Positions 9,787 through 17,486 of a stretch of DNA of 64,000 nt are shown in pieces (the stretch's first letter is position 1; the number at the start of each line of letters is the position of its first letter). Under the pieces are notes generated by a model, which had not been told where the DNA came from, did not search any database, and saw only the letters and a list, made by a program, of their open reading frames with translations. The DNA is from Bacillota bacterium (lineage in GTDB: Bacteria > Bacillota > UBA4882 > UBA8346). A program made the position numbers and the translations under genes. Where the stretch lies: NCBI GenBank assembly GCA_023435565.1, contig JAEYRN010000051.1, positions 12,107 to 76,106 on the forward strand. The letters are read 5' to 3'.

Positions 9787-10266
9787 TCATTTTTCTTTTG
9801 TAAACTTAAACTTACCCCGATGAACCTGCCAATTGGAAAGATTATCGCGACTAGTTTCAACATTATTGATTATAACAGTAATCCCTTTTCTAAATTTAAT
9901 TGTTGCCTTGCCCTTATTAAAAAAACTATCTACGAAATCAAAAGCGATTTTATTGTTGGTAACAAAATCGCCAAACTCAAAATAGGCAATCCTATTAGCG
10001 GGAGGAGATTGTATCTCTCCATAATAACCTCTGATATAATTATTTTTTACCTCGTTAATTTCGAGGATGGCTCCCCCTTCATACAAAACAGATTCAAAAT
10101 CCTTGGCTTTGGTACTTGAAAACCACTTCCCCAGATACACGGAAAAGTTAGTTTCGTTCTTATTTTCAAAGTTATCGCCAGCTTTTACAGGGTAGTTGTT
10201 ATATAAAACAAGGATTAGCAGGCCAATAATACAAACAAAAATAGAAACTTTTAATAAGGTTTTCAC
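9787..10266 (-). CDS. Membrane-anchored or secreted protein of unknown function
   Basis: 159 aa. Residues 4-25 form a strong hydrophobic N-terminal segment (LLKVSIFVCIIGLLILVLY), a signal anchor or signal peptide. The remainder is soluble, with alternating beta-like and charged segments and no motif I recognise. It is followed by the terminator at 9590-9621 and preceded by another leftward membrane protein gene (10366-10944) with a gap of about 100 bp. No function can be assigned. Confidence 0.65.
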   Translation of the reverse strand: MKTLLKVSIFVCIIGLLILVLYNNYPVKAGDNFENKNETNFSVYLGKWFSSTKAKDFESVLYEGGAILEINEVKNNYIRGYYGEIQSPPANRIAYFEFGDFVTNNKIAFDFVDSFFNKGKATIKFRKGITVIINNVETSRDNLSNWQVHRGKFKFTKEK

Positions 10267-10365
10267 TTACAATCCCCCACTTTATTCAGGTCATCCGTCA
10301 TTTCTAGCCCGAAAAATAATGAATACCACTAAAAATAATTTATAACAAGTAACAAGATTTAATTG

Positions 10366-10944
10366 TTAATCATGCACAAACCAATTCCAATTCAAGGCTT
10401 TTCTTTCATATTCCAAATTAGCGCCCTTTGAAAAAAACAATGATTCTTCAGGTACTTTATCATTAGAACTATAAATAAACCCTTCAAATTCCCCTGGAAA
10501 TGGGTGATAGGTAATAAACCTTACAAATAACAGATCTCCGTCTTGTACAATTTCAACCTTTCCACTCTTGGAAAGGTTCTTATATTTTCGTGGCAGACTT
10601 ATTAAGCCCTTACCTCTTAATCTACCATTCTCGATCATCTTAACTATTTCCTCACGCGCCTTATAATTCACAGCAAAATTTAAGTTTCGTTCAATATTAA
10701 AAAAATATATAACAACAACCAAGATTATGGTTAATGAATAAATACCTAACTGATAAATTGACTCCTTGGTCTTTTTAAAAAAATTGACCAGGTTCCTAAC
10801 TATTGCCACAAGAAAAACAATATATGTAAAGAAAATAATACATGCTCCAACGACGGGAAGCCTATCCGTGATAAATAATCCAAATAAAGATTCAAAAAAC
10901 ACCAAACCGCCAATTATTATCGCTATTTTTAATGATTTACTCAT
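10366..10944 (-). CDS. Three-helix membrane protein of unknown function
   Basis: 192 aa. Three hydrophobic segments lie in the first ~85 residues (IAIIIGGLVFFESLFGLFI, a second near 30-50 and a third near 65-83), followed by a soluble C-terminal domain of about 100 residues rich in aromatic and basic residues. GAAAGGTAGG precedes the ATG at 10944. It may pair with the downstream single-anchor protein. I do not recognise the family. Confidence 0.65.
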   Translation of the reverse strand: MSKSLKIAIIIGGLVFFESLFGLFITDRLPVVGACIIFFTYIVFLVAIVRNLVNFFKKTKESIYQLGIYSLTIILVVVIYFFNIERNLNFAVNYKAREEIVKMIENGRLRGKGLISLPRKYKNLSKSGKVEIVQDGDLLFVRFITYHPFPGEFEGFIYSSNDKVPEESLFFSKGANLEYERKALNWNWFVHD

Positions 10945-11057
10945 ATTGCCTACCTTTCTTCACCTTCTTTAATTTCTACTCAAATACAAATTTTTCCTCT
11001 AAATCCCCATAAATTCTTATCAGATCCCAATTTCTCCTCGGACCCTTTACCTCTGAG

Positions 11058-11138
11058 TCAACTGATTAAGGCTAACAGCTCGGCAAAGATTAAACCGGCA
11101 AGGATCCCGGTTCGCGGCGTCGATGTATCCGTTTGCAT
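11058..11138 (-). CDS. Possible 26-aa hydrophobic peptide, or the remnant of a membrane gene
   Basis: A 27-codon frame from ATG 11138 to TGA 11058-11060 encodes a short peptide with one hydrophobic helix (GILAGLIFAELLALIS). AAGGTTAAA lies just before the ATG. A hairpin-rich repeat begins only 11 bp upstream, so this could be a small gene or the tail of a gene truncated by that element. Confidence 0.25.
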   Translation of the reverse strand: MQTDTSTPRTGILAGLIFAELLALIS

Positions 11139-11148
11139 TTTAACCTTA

Positions 11149-11223
11149 TAGTCATGACCACCCGCATAGCGGGTGGCTTGACTAGTCCTATAAGGACCTT
11201 TTACTTGCTACACCTAAAAGTGT
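11149..11223. repeat. REP-like element of three consecutive hairpins
   Basis: An outer pair TAGTCA/TGACTA (11149-11154, 11179-11184) encloses a perfect 8-bp stem CCACCCGC/GCGGGTGG (11158-11165, 11169-11176) with an ATA loop. Two more hairpins follow: GTCCT/AGGAC (11185-11189, 11193-11197, loop ATA) and ACAC/GTGT (11210-11213, 11220-11223). Tandem imperfect hairpins of this kind are typical of REP sequences or single-strand transposon ends, but no transposase lies nearby. Confidence 0.6.
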
Positions 11224-11289
11224 CACTTTCATTAAATAAATCGAATATATCCAAATTATCATTTTAGCCACTTAGTCGGTACCCGAGAA

Positions 11290-11497
11290 CCAGCGCAATT
11301 GGCCCAAGCGCGCTGGTGTGAAACCCTTGCCGAATTGGCTGAACTTTCAGTTTATTCATTCGCTCCGTCAAAAGGGGTACAGTGCAAGACGCGTCGGGAG
11401 CGAGGAACGGAGGCGTACTTGATGTACGGTGAGTACCGCAGCGACCAAGCAACGCAGCAATGTGCCCCTTTTCACGGAGCATCGGTCAATTCGGCAA
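11290..11497. repeat. Large nested fold-back structure (candidate structured RNA or MITE-like element)
   Basis: Nested inverted repeats define a ~170-nt structure. TTGCCGAATTG (11327-11337) pairs with CAATTCGGCAA (11487-11497). GCTCCGT (11362-11368) pairs with ACGGAGC (11474-11480). AAAAGGGGTACA (11370-11381) pairs with TGTGCCCCTTTT (11461-11472), with one G-U. Inside is the hairpin CGTAC/GTACG (11414-11428). Just left is a separate hairpin CCAGCGC/GCGCTGG (11290-11296, 11310-11316). Short open frames over this region follow the palindromes and look non-coding. Confidence 0.7.
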
Positions 11498-11619
11498 AAC
11501 CCACTGAACCTCTCCAATCTTTTACTAACAGAACTCTTAAGTCCATACATACTTTGGCGTAGCCTTTTCTATTCTACCAGGCATAGCGTGGGGTTTTGTT
11601 CGCTTCGCTCATAATAAAT

Positions 11620-11657
11620 AATTGCCAAAATAATTGGGTTTAAAATTTTTGGCAATT
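11620..11657. repeat. Perfect 11-bp inverted repeat
   Basis: AATTGCCAAAA (11620-11630) and TTTTGGCAATT (11647-11657) are separated by 16 bp. It lies between the fold-back structure and the 21-bp repeat array, possibly as a terminator-like or fold-back boundary. Confidence 0.5.
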
Positions 11658-11744
11658 TCAAGTTTGATATGATGTAAAAAGGATATCATGACCCAACTCG
11701 TTTCCCCTCGCCATCGCAATGATGGAGAGAACATAAGGGGTGAG

Positions 11745-12250
11745 GCGAGTTCCGAACTCCAAGAAGACAGTTCCCAACTCCAAACAAGCAGTCTTGAACT
11801 CCACGTCAGCAGTTCAAAACTTTCAAAGACCAGTTCCCAAATTGTAAATGAGCGGTTCCGAGCTCAAGAATGCGATTTTTACTCCGCGTAAGCAGCTTCG
11901 AACACCACGCGAGCAGTTCCCAACTGCAAACGAGCGGTTCAAAACTGAAACACCGTCCAGTTCCGGACTACAAACAAGCAGTCCCAAACTCTACGCGAGC
12001 AGTTCTGAACTCCAAGCGAACAGTCCGGAACTTCGAGCATGCAGTTGACTAACTCCAAATCGCAAGTCCCGAACCCCATAAGAGCAGTCCCGGACTCCAT
12101 GTGCGCGGTTTTGAACTCTAAATGAGCGGTTTAAACTCCAAAAATGGGGTTTTTAGTTTCGGAGCAGGCAGTTTTGAACTTTGAGTCGGCAGTTGATCAA
12201 CTCTAAAAAGCAAGTTTCAAACAACATGCAAACAGTTCCCAACCCAGGAG
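11745..12250. repeat. Array of about 24 degenerate 21-bp tandem repeats
   Basis: Units of mostly 20-23 bp follow a loose consensus (AAACGAGCAGTTCCGAACTCC), each with a palindromic core AGTTC-n-GAACT. I count about 24 units; the last few are the most diverged. In one frame some stretches read as a heptapeptide repeat (SSELQAN, SSPKLYA), but stops and length changes break every frame. There are no unique spacers, so this is not a CRISPR array. It may be a decayed repeat-protein gene or an intergenic repeat locus. Confidence 0.75.
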
Positions 12251-12517
12251 AACCAATGCTAATGATGAAGATGTGGAAGAGGAATAATCTCAATCTCCCG
12301 CCCCAATACTTGTTGCAACGTCCAAAACATCGCCATAAACACACCGGTTATCCGGTTTCAAGGAAAACCTATATCCTAACTTGTTTCTCTTATATACTTT
12401 AGCAACATTTCTTCAGTTGGTAAATACTCCATCAATAAAGTCCGCAAAATAAAGATTGAATTAACTCTTTTAATAAACTAAAATTAAGATATGGATTGGT
12501 AAATATTGAGGTGTGAC

Positions 12518-12889
12518 ATGGAAATTATGCCTTTAATCAAAAAATACAACATCAATTTATTAGTGGCCTTCGGTTCATACCAAACGGAACGCTTTACCAA
12601 AGATAGCGATATTGATCTGGCATATCTGGCGACGCGCAATTTTAGTCCCGACGAAGAACTGCAGCTTTTAAAAGATTTCATCTTGCTCTACCGCCGGGAC
12701 CGGATCGACTTGGTTAATCTAGAAAAAGCTTCTCCACTTTTAATGTATGAAACTGCCTCTCATGGCAGGGTTTTATATGAAGAAAACGATAGTTTTCTTC
12801 GTTTCAAATTAAAAGCCTCCGCCAGGTATGCTGATACTAGGCATCTAAGGAGAATGCGCCAGGACTATTTAAATAAAGAATTGAATTAG
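12518..12889 (+). CDS. mntA: MntA-like nucleotidyltransferase antitoxin
   Basis: 123 aa from the ATG at 12518, preceded by GAGGTG four bases upstream; an upstream TTG at 12506 is less likely. The minimal nucleotidyltransferase motif GSx10DxD is complete (GSYQTERFTKDSDID). In HepT/MntA modules the MNT protein neutralises the HEPN toxin by adenylylating its tyrosine. The partner hepT follows about 50 bp downstream on the same strand. Confidence 0.9.
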   Translation: MEIMPLIKKYNINLLVAFGSYQTERFTKDSDIDLAYLATRNFSPDEELQLLKDFILLYRRDRIDLVNLEKASPLLMYETASHGRVLYEENDSFLRFKLKASARYADTRHLRRMRQDYLNKELN

Positions 12890-12939
12890 TAGCCATCCAC
12901 ATCAACAAGCATCGATAGCCTTTTCTAAGGAGGAGAATA

Positions 12940-13371
12940 ATGCCAAGCCGAGAACTGATTACGGAAAAACTGATTAAGATGAAAGAATATCTTGACCAAT
13001 TACAAAAGTTTACCCCTAATTCCTATGAGGATTATGTAAAAGATTTGATTTCCAAATATGCAGTAGAACGGTTATTACAACTAATTGTCGATTTGGCTCT
13101 CGATATAAACAATATCATTTTATCCGCTCTCAAAAAGCCCCCTGCCGCCGATTACTTTAGCTCGTTCGTCAACTTAGCGGAATGTGGGGCTTTAGAAGAG
13201 GCATTCGCTTATAAAATTGCGCCTTCAACCGGATTACGGAACCGGCTGATCCATGAATATGAAGAAATCAACGATGCGATTGTATTTAAAAGCATCAGTC
13301 AAACCATCGAGCAGTATACACTTTATATCAAAGAGATCAACCGGTTTGCTACTAACCAACTGAAAATATAA
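12940..13371 (+). CDS. hepT: HepT-like HEPN ribonuclease toxin
   Basis: 143 aa, DUF86/HepT family, all-alpha. The RNase motif Rx4HxY is intact (RNRLIHEY, about residues 103-110). A strong AAGGAGGAGAATA lies before the ATG. HEPN toxins cleave RNA and are held inactive by AMPylation from MntA, encoded immediately upstream. The pair lies next to a repeat-rich, gene-poor stretch, a usual setting for mobile toxin-antitoxin modules. Confidence 0.9.
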   Translation: MPSRELITEKLIKMKEYLDQLQKFTPNSYEDYVKDLISKYAVERLLQLIVDLALDINNIILSALKKPPAADYFSSFVNLAECGALEEAFAYKIAPSTGLRNRLIHEYEEINDAIVFKSISQTIEQYTLYIKEINRFATNQLKI

Positions 13372-13567
13372 ATAATTGATTTGGGATTCGGGGACATGTT
13401 TTTCTTCCAGTATAAAACCAAAGCTTTCTCAGATTGGTTCTTTCAAATCGGGCTGCAAGCGGCGGGCTGGTCAACCACGGCGGTCGCCGCCACTTGGTTG
13501 GGAAGAGCGCCTGTTTTCGGATCTTGGAGAAATACGCGTTCCCACTTTAATTCTTTAACATAATCAA

Positions 13568-13675
13568 TCACTTTTCGATTCCTAAAATCATATCTGTTAT
13601 TACAATAATCAAGATTACTATCATGGAAATAAATAGGTACAAATAATTATTTTTCTTTGACTCAATCTTTAACAT
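13568..13675 (-). CDS. Small 35-aa single-helix membrane protein
   Basis: ATG at 13675 is preceded by AAGGGGTGACGGA, a good ribosome site. The frame encodes a short basic N-terminus then one hydrophobic helix (YLYLFISMIVILIIVI) and a TGA at 13568-13570. The size and layout suit a small membrane peptide. Its role is unknown. The sequence further downstream (13380-13560) shows no convincing gene. Confidence 0.5.
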   Translation of the reverse strand: MLKIESKKNNYLYLFISMIVILIIVITDMILGIEK

Positions 13676-13913
13676 TCCGTCACCCCTTAAAAGATGAATA
13701 TCCAAAGAACACTCTGTCGGAAACTTATATTCCTGCATAAAATAATTCCGATTTAATTATCGGCTACCAATTGGAAAAACTTAGCGAAATTTAAATACAT
13801 TACGCGTAGCACTTTATGCGGTAATCCAAAAAAACAAATCCCTTTTTACAACCAATCCCATCCTCCACCCCAAACGCATATCCTATGATAACAAAGGTCA
13901 TGGAGGGGTATAT

Positions 13914-14399
13914 ATGAAAAACTTTCAATCTCAGAGCGGTATTATAATCACGATCAGTGATCTCTTAACAGCACCCGAAGACATGGGCTGTTATAAATTA
14001 ATATCCGTCCAAAAAATGGACGGCGAGTTAGTCAATTTTATAGTGTCCCCGGAGACTTATTTTGTCGACCATGTGATGGTCTGCCCCGGTGATATGGTCA
14101 CCGGATTTTACGATGCCAACGCTCCCATACCCCTGATTTATCCGCCCCAGTACCAAGCCATTGTTATGGCACGAGTCGTACCGTATCAAAATGTAAAAGT
14201 CGACTTCTTTAACGAAGACTTAGTAAGCAGCGACGGCAGGTTAAAACTGAACATCGCTCCCACAACCCGAATCCTGCTCGAAAACGGGCAGGCCTTCACC
14301 GGAAACCCCGCCAACCGGTATTTGGTTGTTGTCTACGGCCCCACCACTAGAAGTATCCCGGCCCAGACTACGCCGGAACAGATTGTAGTGCTGTGTTAG
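13914..14399 (+). CDS. Conserved protein of unknown function
   Basis: 161 aa with a strong ribosome site (GGAGGGGTATAT). No signal peptide. The sequence is beta-rich with a repeated aromatic and proline pattern (GFYDANAPIPLIYPPQYQAIV near residues 64-84, GQAFTGNPANR near 124-134). I recall similar proteins in Clostridia-like genomes but know no function. It stands alone, followed by a palindrome-rich intergenic region. Confidence 0.75.
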   Translation: MKNFQSQSGIIITISDLLTAPEDMGCYKLISVQKMDGELVNFIVSPETYFVDHVMVCPGDMVTGFYDANAPIPLIYPPQYQAIVMARVVPYQNVKVDFFNEDLVSSDGRLKLNIAPTTRILLENGQAFTGNPANRYLVVVYGPTTRSIPAQTTPEQIVVLC

Positions 14400-14403
14400 G
14401 CAT

Positions 14404-14460
14404 TCGTTACGCGTTATGAGCTTACCGTTACGCGCTAAGCGTAGCGCGTTACGCGAAAAA
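14404..14460. repeat. Palindromic GTTACGCG-rich intergenic repeat
   Basis: Contains a perfect inverted repeat ACGCGCTA/TAGCGCGT (14430-14437, 14442-14449) and several TTACGCG copies. The string CGTTACGCGAAAAA at its end recurs at about 19193-19206, so this is a dispersed short repeat. Confidence 0.45.
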
Positions 14461-14576
14461 CTCTGTTCACTTTGTCGCTTCCCCTACGTTCAACCGTACA
14501 GGGAAATATACAAGTTTTGAGTTCAATTCCAAATCCCGTAACACTCCCTGACCAAGGCCCTACGGTTTTTAAGCGA

Positions 14577-14613
14577 AACACTCCGGAGAGTAAACGGAAC
14601 TCTTCGGAGTGTT
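14577..14613 (-). terminator. 15-bp hairpin between convergent genes
   Basis: AACACTCCGGAGAGT (14577-14591) pairs with ACTCTTCGGAGTGTT (14599-14613) with one G-U/A-C position. It starts 9 bp beyond the stop of the SDR gene at 14622. There is no clear T-run on either strand, so its role as a terminator is only likely from position. Confidence 0.5.
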
Positions 14614-14621
14614 GGCAGAAA

Positions 14622-15392
14622 TCAACTCATCAACATTTTACTAATCCTTAAAACCATCCACCGCGGTGTAAACCTGATCGCAAAGATCATCAATTTGTTA
14701 TACAACCCGGCCACTACCACCCTTTTCCCCTTAAGCAAGGCCTGATATCCGATCCGGGCCGCTTTGACGGAGCTCATCACCGCGGAGTTGAAAACCCTTG
14801 TCTTGGTGAGGCCGGATTTTTCCGCGAATTCCGAAGCGGTGGCGCCCGGACAAAGAGCGGTAACGGTGATGCCGCTCCCTGCCAAATCGCTGGCGAGAGC
14901 TTCGGAAAAGCTGAGTACATATGCTTTGGTAGCGCAGTAAACCGCGTTAAGCGGACCGGGCGCAAAAGAACCGGTGGATCCGACATTGAGGATCTTGCCG
15001 TATCCCGTCTTCAGCATCTCGCTAGTAAATAGATAAGTAAGGTGGGTCAGTGCCGTCAGGTTGGTTTGGATTAATTGTAATTGCAATTCCGGGTCGGTAT
15101 CTTGAAACTTTCCGTAAACCTGGGTCCCGGCATTATTGACCAAAATATCAACCCGGACAGAGTTCGCCTTAAGCTCGGCGAAGATCTCCCGAGGGGCGGC
15201 GGGTGTTGACAGATCTTTAGCTATAATGGTAGTCGTGATCTGATACTTTTTGGAAAGCTCGCCCGCCAACCTTTCCAGCCGGTCTTTCCTCCGGGCTACC
15301 AGTACCAGATTATAACCGTCCTTGGCAAAGATCTTGGCAAACTCGACCCCGATGCCGCTGGAGGCGCCGGTAATTAATACTGTTTTATTCAT
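14622..15392 (-). CDS. Short-chain dehydrogenase/reductase
   Basis: 256 aa classical SDR. NAD(P)-binding GASSGIG lies at residues 9-15, NNAG near 86-89, and the active-site YCATK (YxxxK) with an upstream Ser in NVGSTGSF. The C-terminal ~40 residues are basic and hydrophobic, as in membrane-associated SDRs. It probably reduces a ketone or oxidises an alcohol; the substrate cannot be told. It is divergent from an AraC-family regulator across a 130-bp promoter region, so regulation by that protein is plausible. Confidence 0.9.
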   Translation of the reverse strand: MNKTVLITGASSGIGVEFAKIFAKDGYNLVLVARRKDRLERLAGELSKKYQITTTIIAKDLSTPAAPREIFAELKANSVRVDILVNNAGTQVYGKFQDTDPELQLQLIQTNLTALTHLTYLFTSEMLKTGYGKILNVGSTGSFAPGPLNAVYCATKAYVLSFSEALASDLAGSGITVTALCPGATASEFAEKSGLTKTRVFNSAVMSSVKAARIGYQALLKGKRVVVAGLYNKLMIFAIRFTPRWMVLRISKMLMS

Positions 15393-15470
15393 ATCAAATC
15401 TCCTTTATGTTTTATATCTTACTTATAACTGATTTGCCCCTTCTCCTCAATGATCGAGAACGCAAAAGTA

Positions 15471-15499
15471 TTGACATTTTACGCAATTCGAAATAGTCT
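15471..15499 (+). promoter_or_regulatory. Sigma-A type promoter for the AraC-family gene
   Basis: TTGACA (15471-15476) and TAGTCT (15494-15499) are separated by 17 bp, 24 bp upstream of the regulator's ATG. The -35 is a perfect consensus and the -10 is partial. Confidence 0.55.
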
Positions 15500-15522
15500 A
15501 TTAATCAAAGGGCGGTGTGGTA

Positions 15523-16533
15523 ATGAACAACATATTAACAATGTCAATGGCTAAAATAGCGGCATTTCTAAATAATATCGAACATTCAGGAGTCTCTAAA
15601 AACGAGATTCTAAGTTCGGCCGGAATTGAGCCGTCCCTCATAAACGCGCCTGATCACCGTTTAACTGTCGAGGAAGTAAATAGGATTTTTTTAACCGCAA
15701 CCAAATTGACTAATAATGAAAACATTGGTCTACATCAAGGGGAACGGTTGTCAAGAGGTTTTTCCAATATCCTCGGCTATGTCCTGATGAATTGCGTTAC
15801 TTTGGGAGAAACGGCCCAAAAGTATGTCAAATATGAAAAGATTGTCGATGAGACAAGCATTACCGAACTTCATTATAAAGATAACCTGGTTATGCTTAGC
15901 ATTATGAATATCGCTAAAACATTGCATGGAAACAGGGCTCTCTCGGATTTTAAAATATCCGGAATGCTCTCCTATACCCGAATCTTATCCGGCGAAAAGG
16001 TTGTCTTGAGGCAAGTCTATTTCGACCATGATCAGCCGGAGGATCTTTCCGAATACCAACGTATTTTTAATTGCCAGCTTTTTTTTGGACAACCCCGGAA
16101 TATGCTGGTGTTTAATGAAGAAATACTGCAACTACCCGTCATTGATCCTAATCGGGAACTCTTGAATTCATTTGAAGGAATAGCCGGAGATTTACTTGAT
16201 AAAATAGCGACAATTGAGCCGTATACCAAAAAAGTGCTCAAAATTATTGCCACAAAACTAAACGGGGAACTTCCGCAGATTGATACCGTTGCCAGGCAGT
16301 TAGCGGTGAGTGTTAGGAGCCTGCAAGATCATCTCAAAAAGGAAGGTACATCCTATCTCAAACTGGTAGCCGAAGTACAAAAAGATTTGGCTGTTAAATA
16401 TTTAAAGGACCGTAGTGCGTCAATTGCAGAAATTGCATTTGCCCTCGGTTTCTCCGAAACCAGCGCTTTCAACCGGGCTTTTAAAAAATGGACCAGCTTT
16501 ACTCCGTGTGAATTCCGGTCCAAAATCTCCTAA
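15523..16533 (+). CDS. AraC-family transcriptional regulator
   Basis: 336 aa from ATG 15523, chosen over GTG 15517 because the AAAGGGCGG ribosome site is too close to the latter. The N-terminal ~200 residues resemble the arabinose-binding-like domain of OruR/ArgR-type regulators. The C-terminal ~90 residues hold two helix-turn-helices (TVARQLAVSVRSLQDHLKKEG, then IAEIAFALGFSETSAFNRAFK). It likely controls itself or the divergent SDR gene. The ligand is unknown. Confidence 0.92.
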   Translation: MNNILTMSMAKIAAFLNNIEHSGVSKNEILSSAGIEPSLINAPDHRLTVEEVNRIFLTATKLTNNENIGLHQGERLSRGFSNILGYVLMNCVTLGETAQKYVKYEKIVDETSITELHYKDNLVMLSIMNIAKTLHGNRALSDFKISGMLSYTRILSGEKVVLRQVYFDHDQPEDLSEYQRIFNCQLFFGQPRNMLVFNEEILQLPVIDPNRELLNSFEGIAGDLLDKIATIEPYTKKVLKIIATKLNGELPQIDTVARQLAVSVRSLQDHLKKEGTSYLKLVAEVQKDLAVKYLKDRSASIAEIAFALGFSETSAFNRAFKKWTSFTPCEFRSKIS

Positions 16534-16552
16534 AAAAATATTATGTAGCGCG

Positions 16553-17284
16553 TTATGGGTTCCAAGCCTTCAGATCACAGACAGCACCAGCTTCCTCTAA
16601 CTTAATCATTATGGAGATGGCTTCATCTTCGGAAACATTTTCGATTACAGGTTTAGGAGCCCCCTCAACAAGGTCATATGCATCTTTTAGACCTAGACCT
16701 GTTATTTCTCTCACAACTTGGACAACCTTAACCTTATTAGTACCAGCATTCTTTAAAATGACAGTAAACCCAGTCTGCTCTTCATTAGGAGTAGCCATAT
16801 CGAGCGCTGTTATATTTACTATTGCAACATCATGGCTCATTGGATCATACTTCACCCGAAGAAATATACCTGGCCGAACTTTATGAATCTCAATTCGTGA
16901 GATTAACTTTTGCGCTTCCGATCTAAATGAGGGTTGATTTTGAGGATAAACTTCTAAAATTAGCCTTAATACCGGATCATCATTGACAGTTGTCTTTGTG
17001 TCCGTTACTTTTATTACTTTCGCTGTAGCCTCCAGGCCTTTTGCCAGTATAGACATATTCTTGATACCACCGGCTATCATCGATACAATAATAAGTACAA
17101 AGCCTAGTATCATTAATCCAAAGGTTAAAATCAAAGGCCAAAAATTGGTTATAAAACCCACACTATTTGTTTTATTCGTGTCCATCATCCAAACTCTTAT
17201 CCAAAAAATAATAAACGGTATAAAGCACAATGAAAGACACCTGTTACCGATTCGATCCATCTTTTTTATAGTTGTAAACTTCAT
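16553..17284 (-). CDS. Membrane protein with a C-terminal ribosomal L7/L12-like domain
   Basis: 243 aa. Two hydrophobic segments (about residues 17-33 and 47-71) are followed by a beta-rich domain, then a C-terminal segment of about 70 residues (from TGFTVILKNAG to the end) that matches the L7/L12 C-terminal fold, including KVKVVQVVREITGLGLKDA and a final helix ending in EEAGA. In ribosomes this domain recruits GTPase factors; in membrane proteins of Bacillota it appears as an uncharacterised module. No operon partner is visible. Confidence 0.8.
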   Translation of the reverse strand: MKFTTIKKMDRIGNRCLSLCFIPFIIFWIRVWMMDTNKTNSVGFITNFWPLILTFGLMILGFVLIIVSMIAGGIKNMSILAKGLEATAKVIKVTDTKTTVNDDPVLRLILEVYPQNQPSFRSEAQKLISRIEIHKVRPGIFLRVKYDPMSHDVAIVNITALDMATPNEEQTGFTVILKNAGTNKVKVVQVVREITGLGLKDAYDLVEGAPKPVIENVSEDEAISIMIKLEEAGAVCDLKAWNP

Positions 17285-17422
17285 AAATTACCTCCCGGTA
17301 ATATATAACAAATTGATTATCGGTAATCAATATAAAAAAATGTAAAGTTGAAATCCGCGTAATCATTGTAATCCGCGATCCGTCTTTGTGGATAATAGAT
17401 TCCCGTCATCCGGAAAAATCCC

Positions 17423-17452
17423 AAACAAAAAAGCCACCAAAAAAGGCGGCTC
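17423..17452 (-). terminator. Rho-independent terminator after the TPM-domain gene
   Basis: On the minus strand AGCCGCC pairs with GGTGGCT (17445-17451 and 17432-17438, one G-U) across a TTTTTT loop and is followed by TTTTTGTTT. It lies 35 bp beyond the stop of the gene at 17487. Confidence 0.75.
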
Positions 17453-17486
17453 CTTATAGCTTCAAAGTAACGACTACTCAAAGATC

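Noticed and set aside
11264..11614. Several 60-87 codon open frames on both strands
   Set aside because: They lie on the nested inverted repeats and have low-complexity translations; the palindromes explain the open frames.
11688..12052. Open frames with Ser/Leu-rich heptapeptides
   Set aside because: They are translations of the 21-bp repeats in different frames with stops between; no single intact gene remains.
11745..12250. Possible CRISPR array
   Set aside because: Units are contiguous and degenerate, with no conserved repeat plus unique spacer pattern and no cas genes nearby.
13376..13563. Two 60-codon plus-strand frames
   Set aside because: No ribosome site and no protein-like pattern; the minus strand there has a stop as well.
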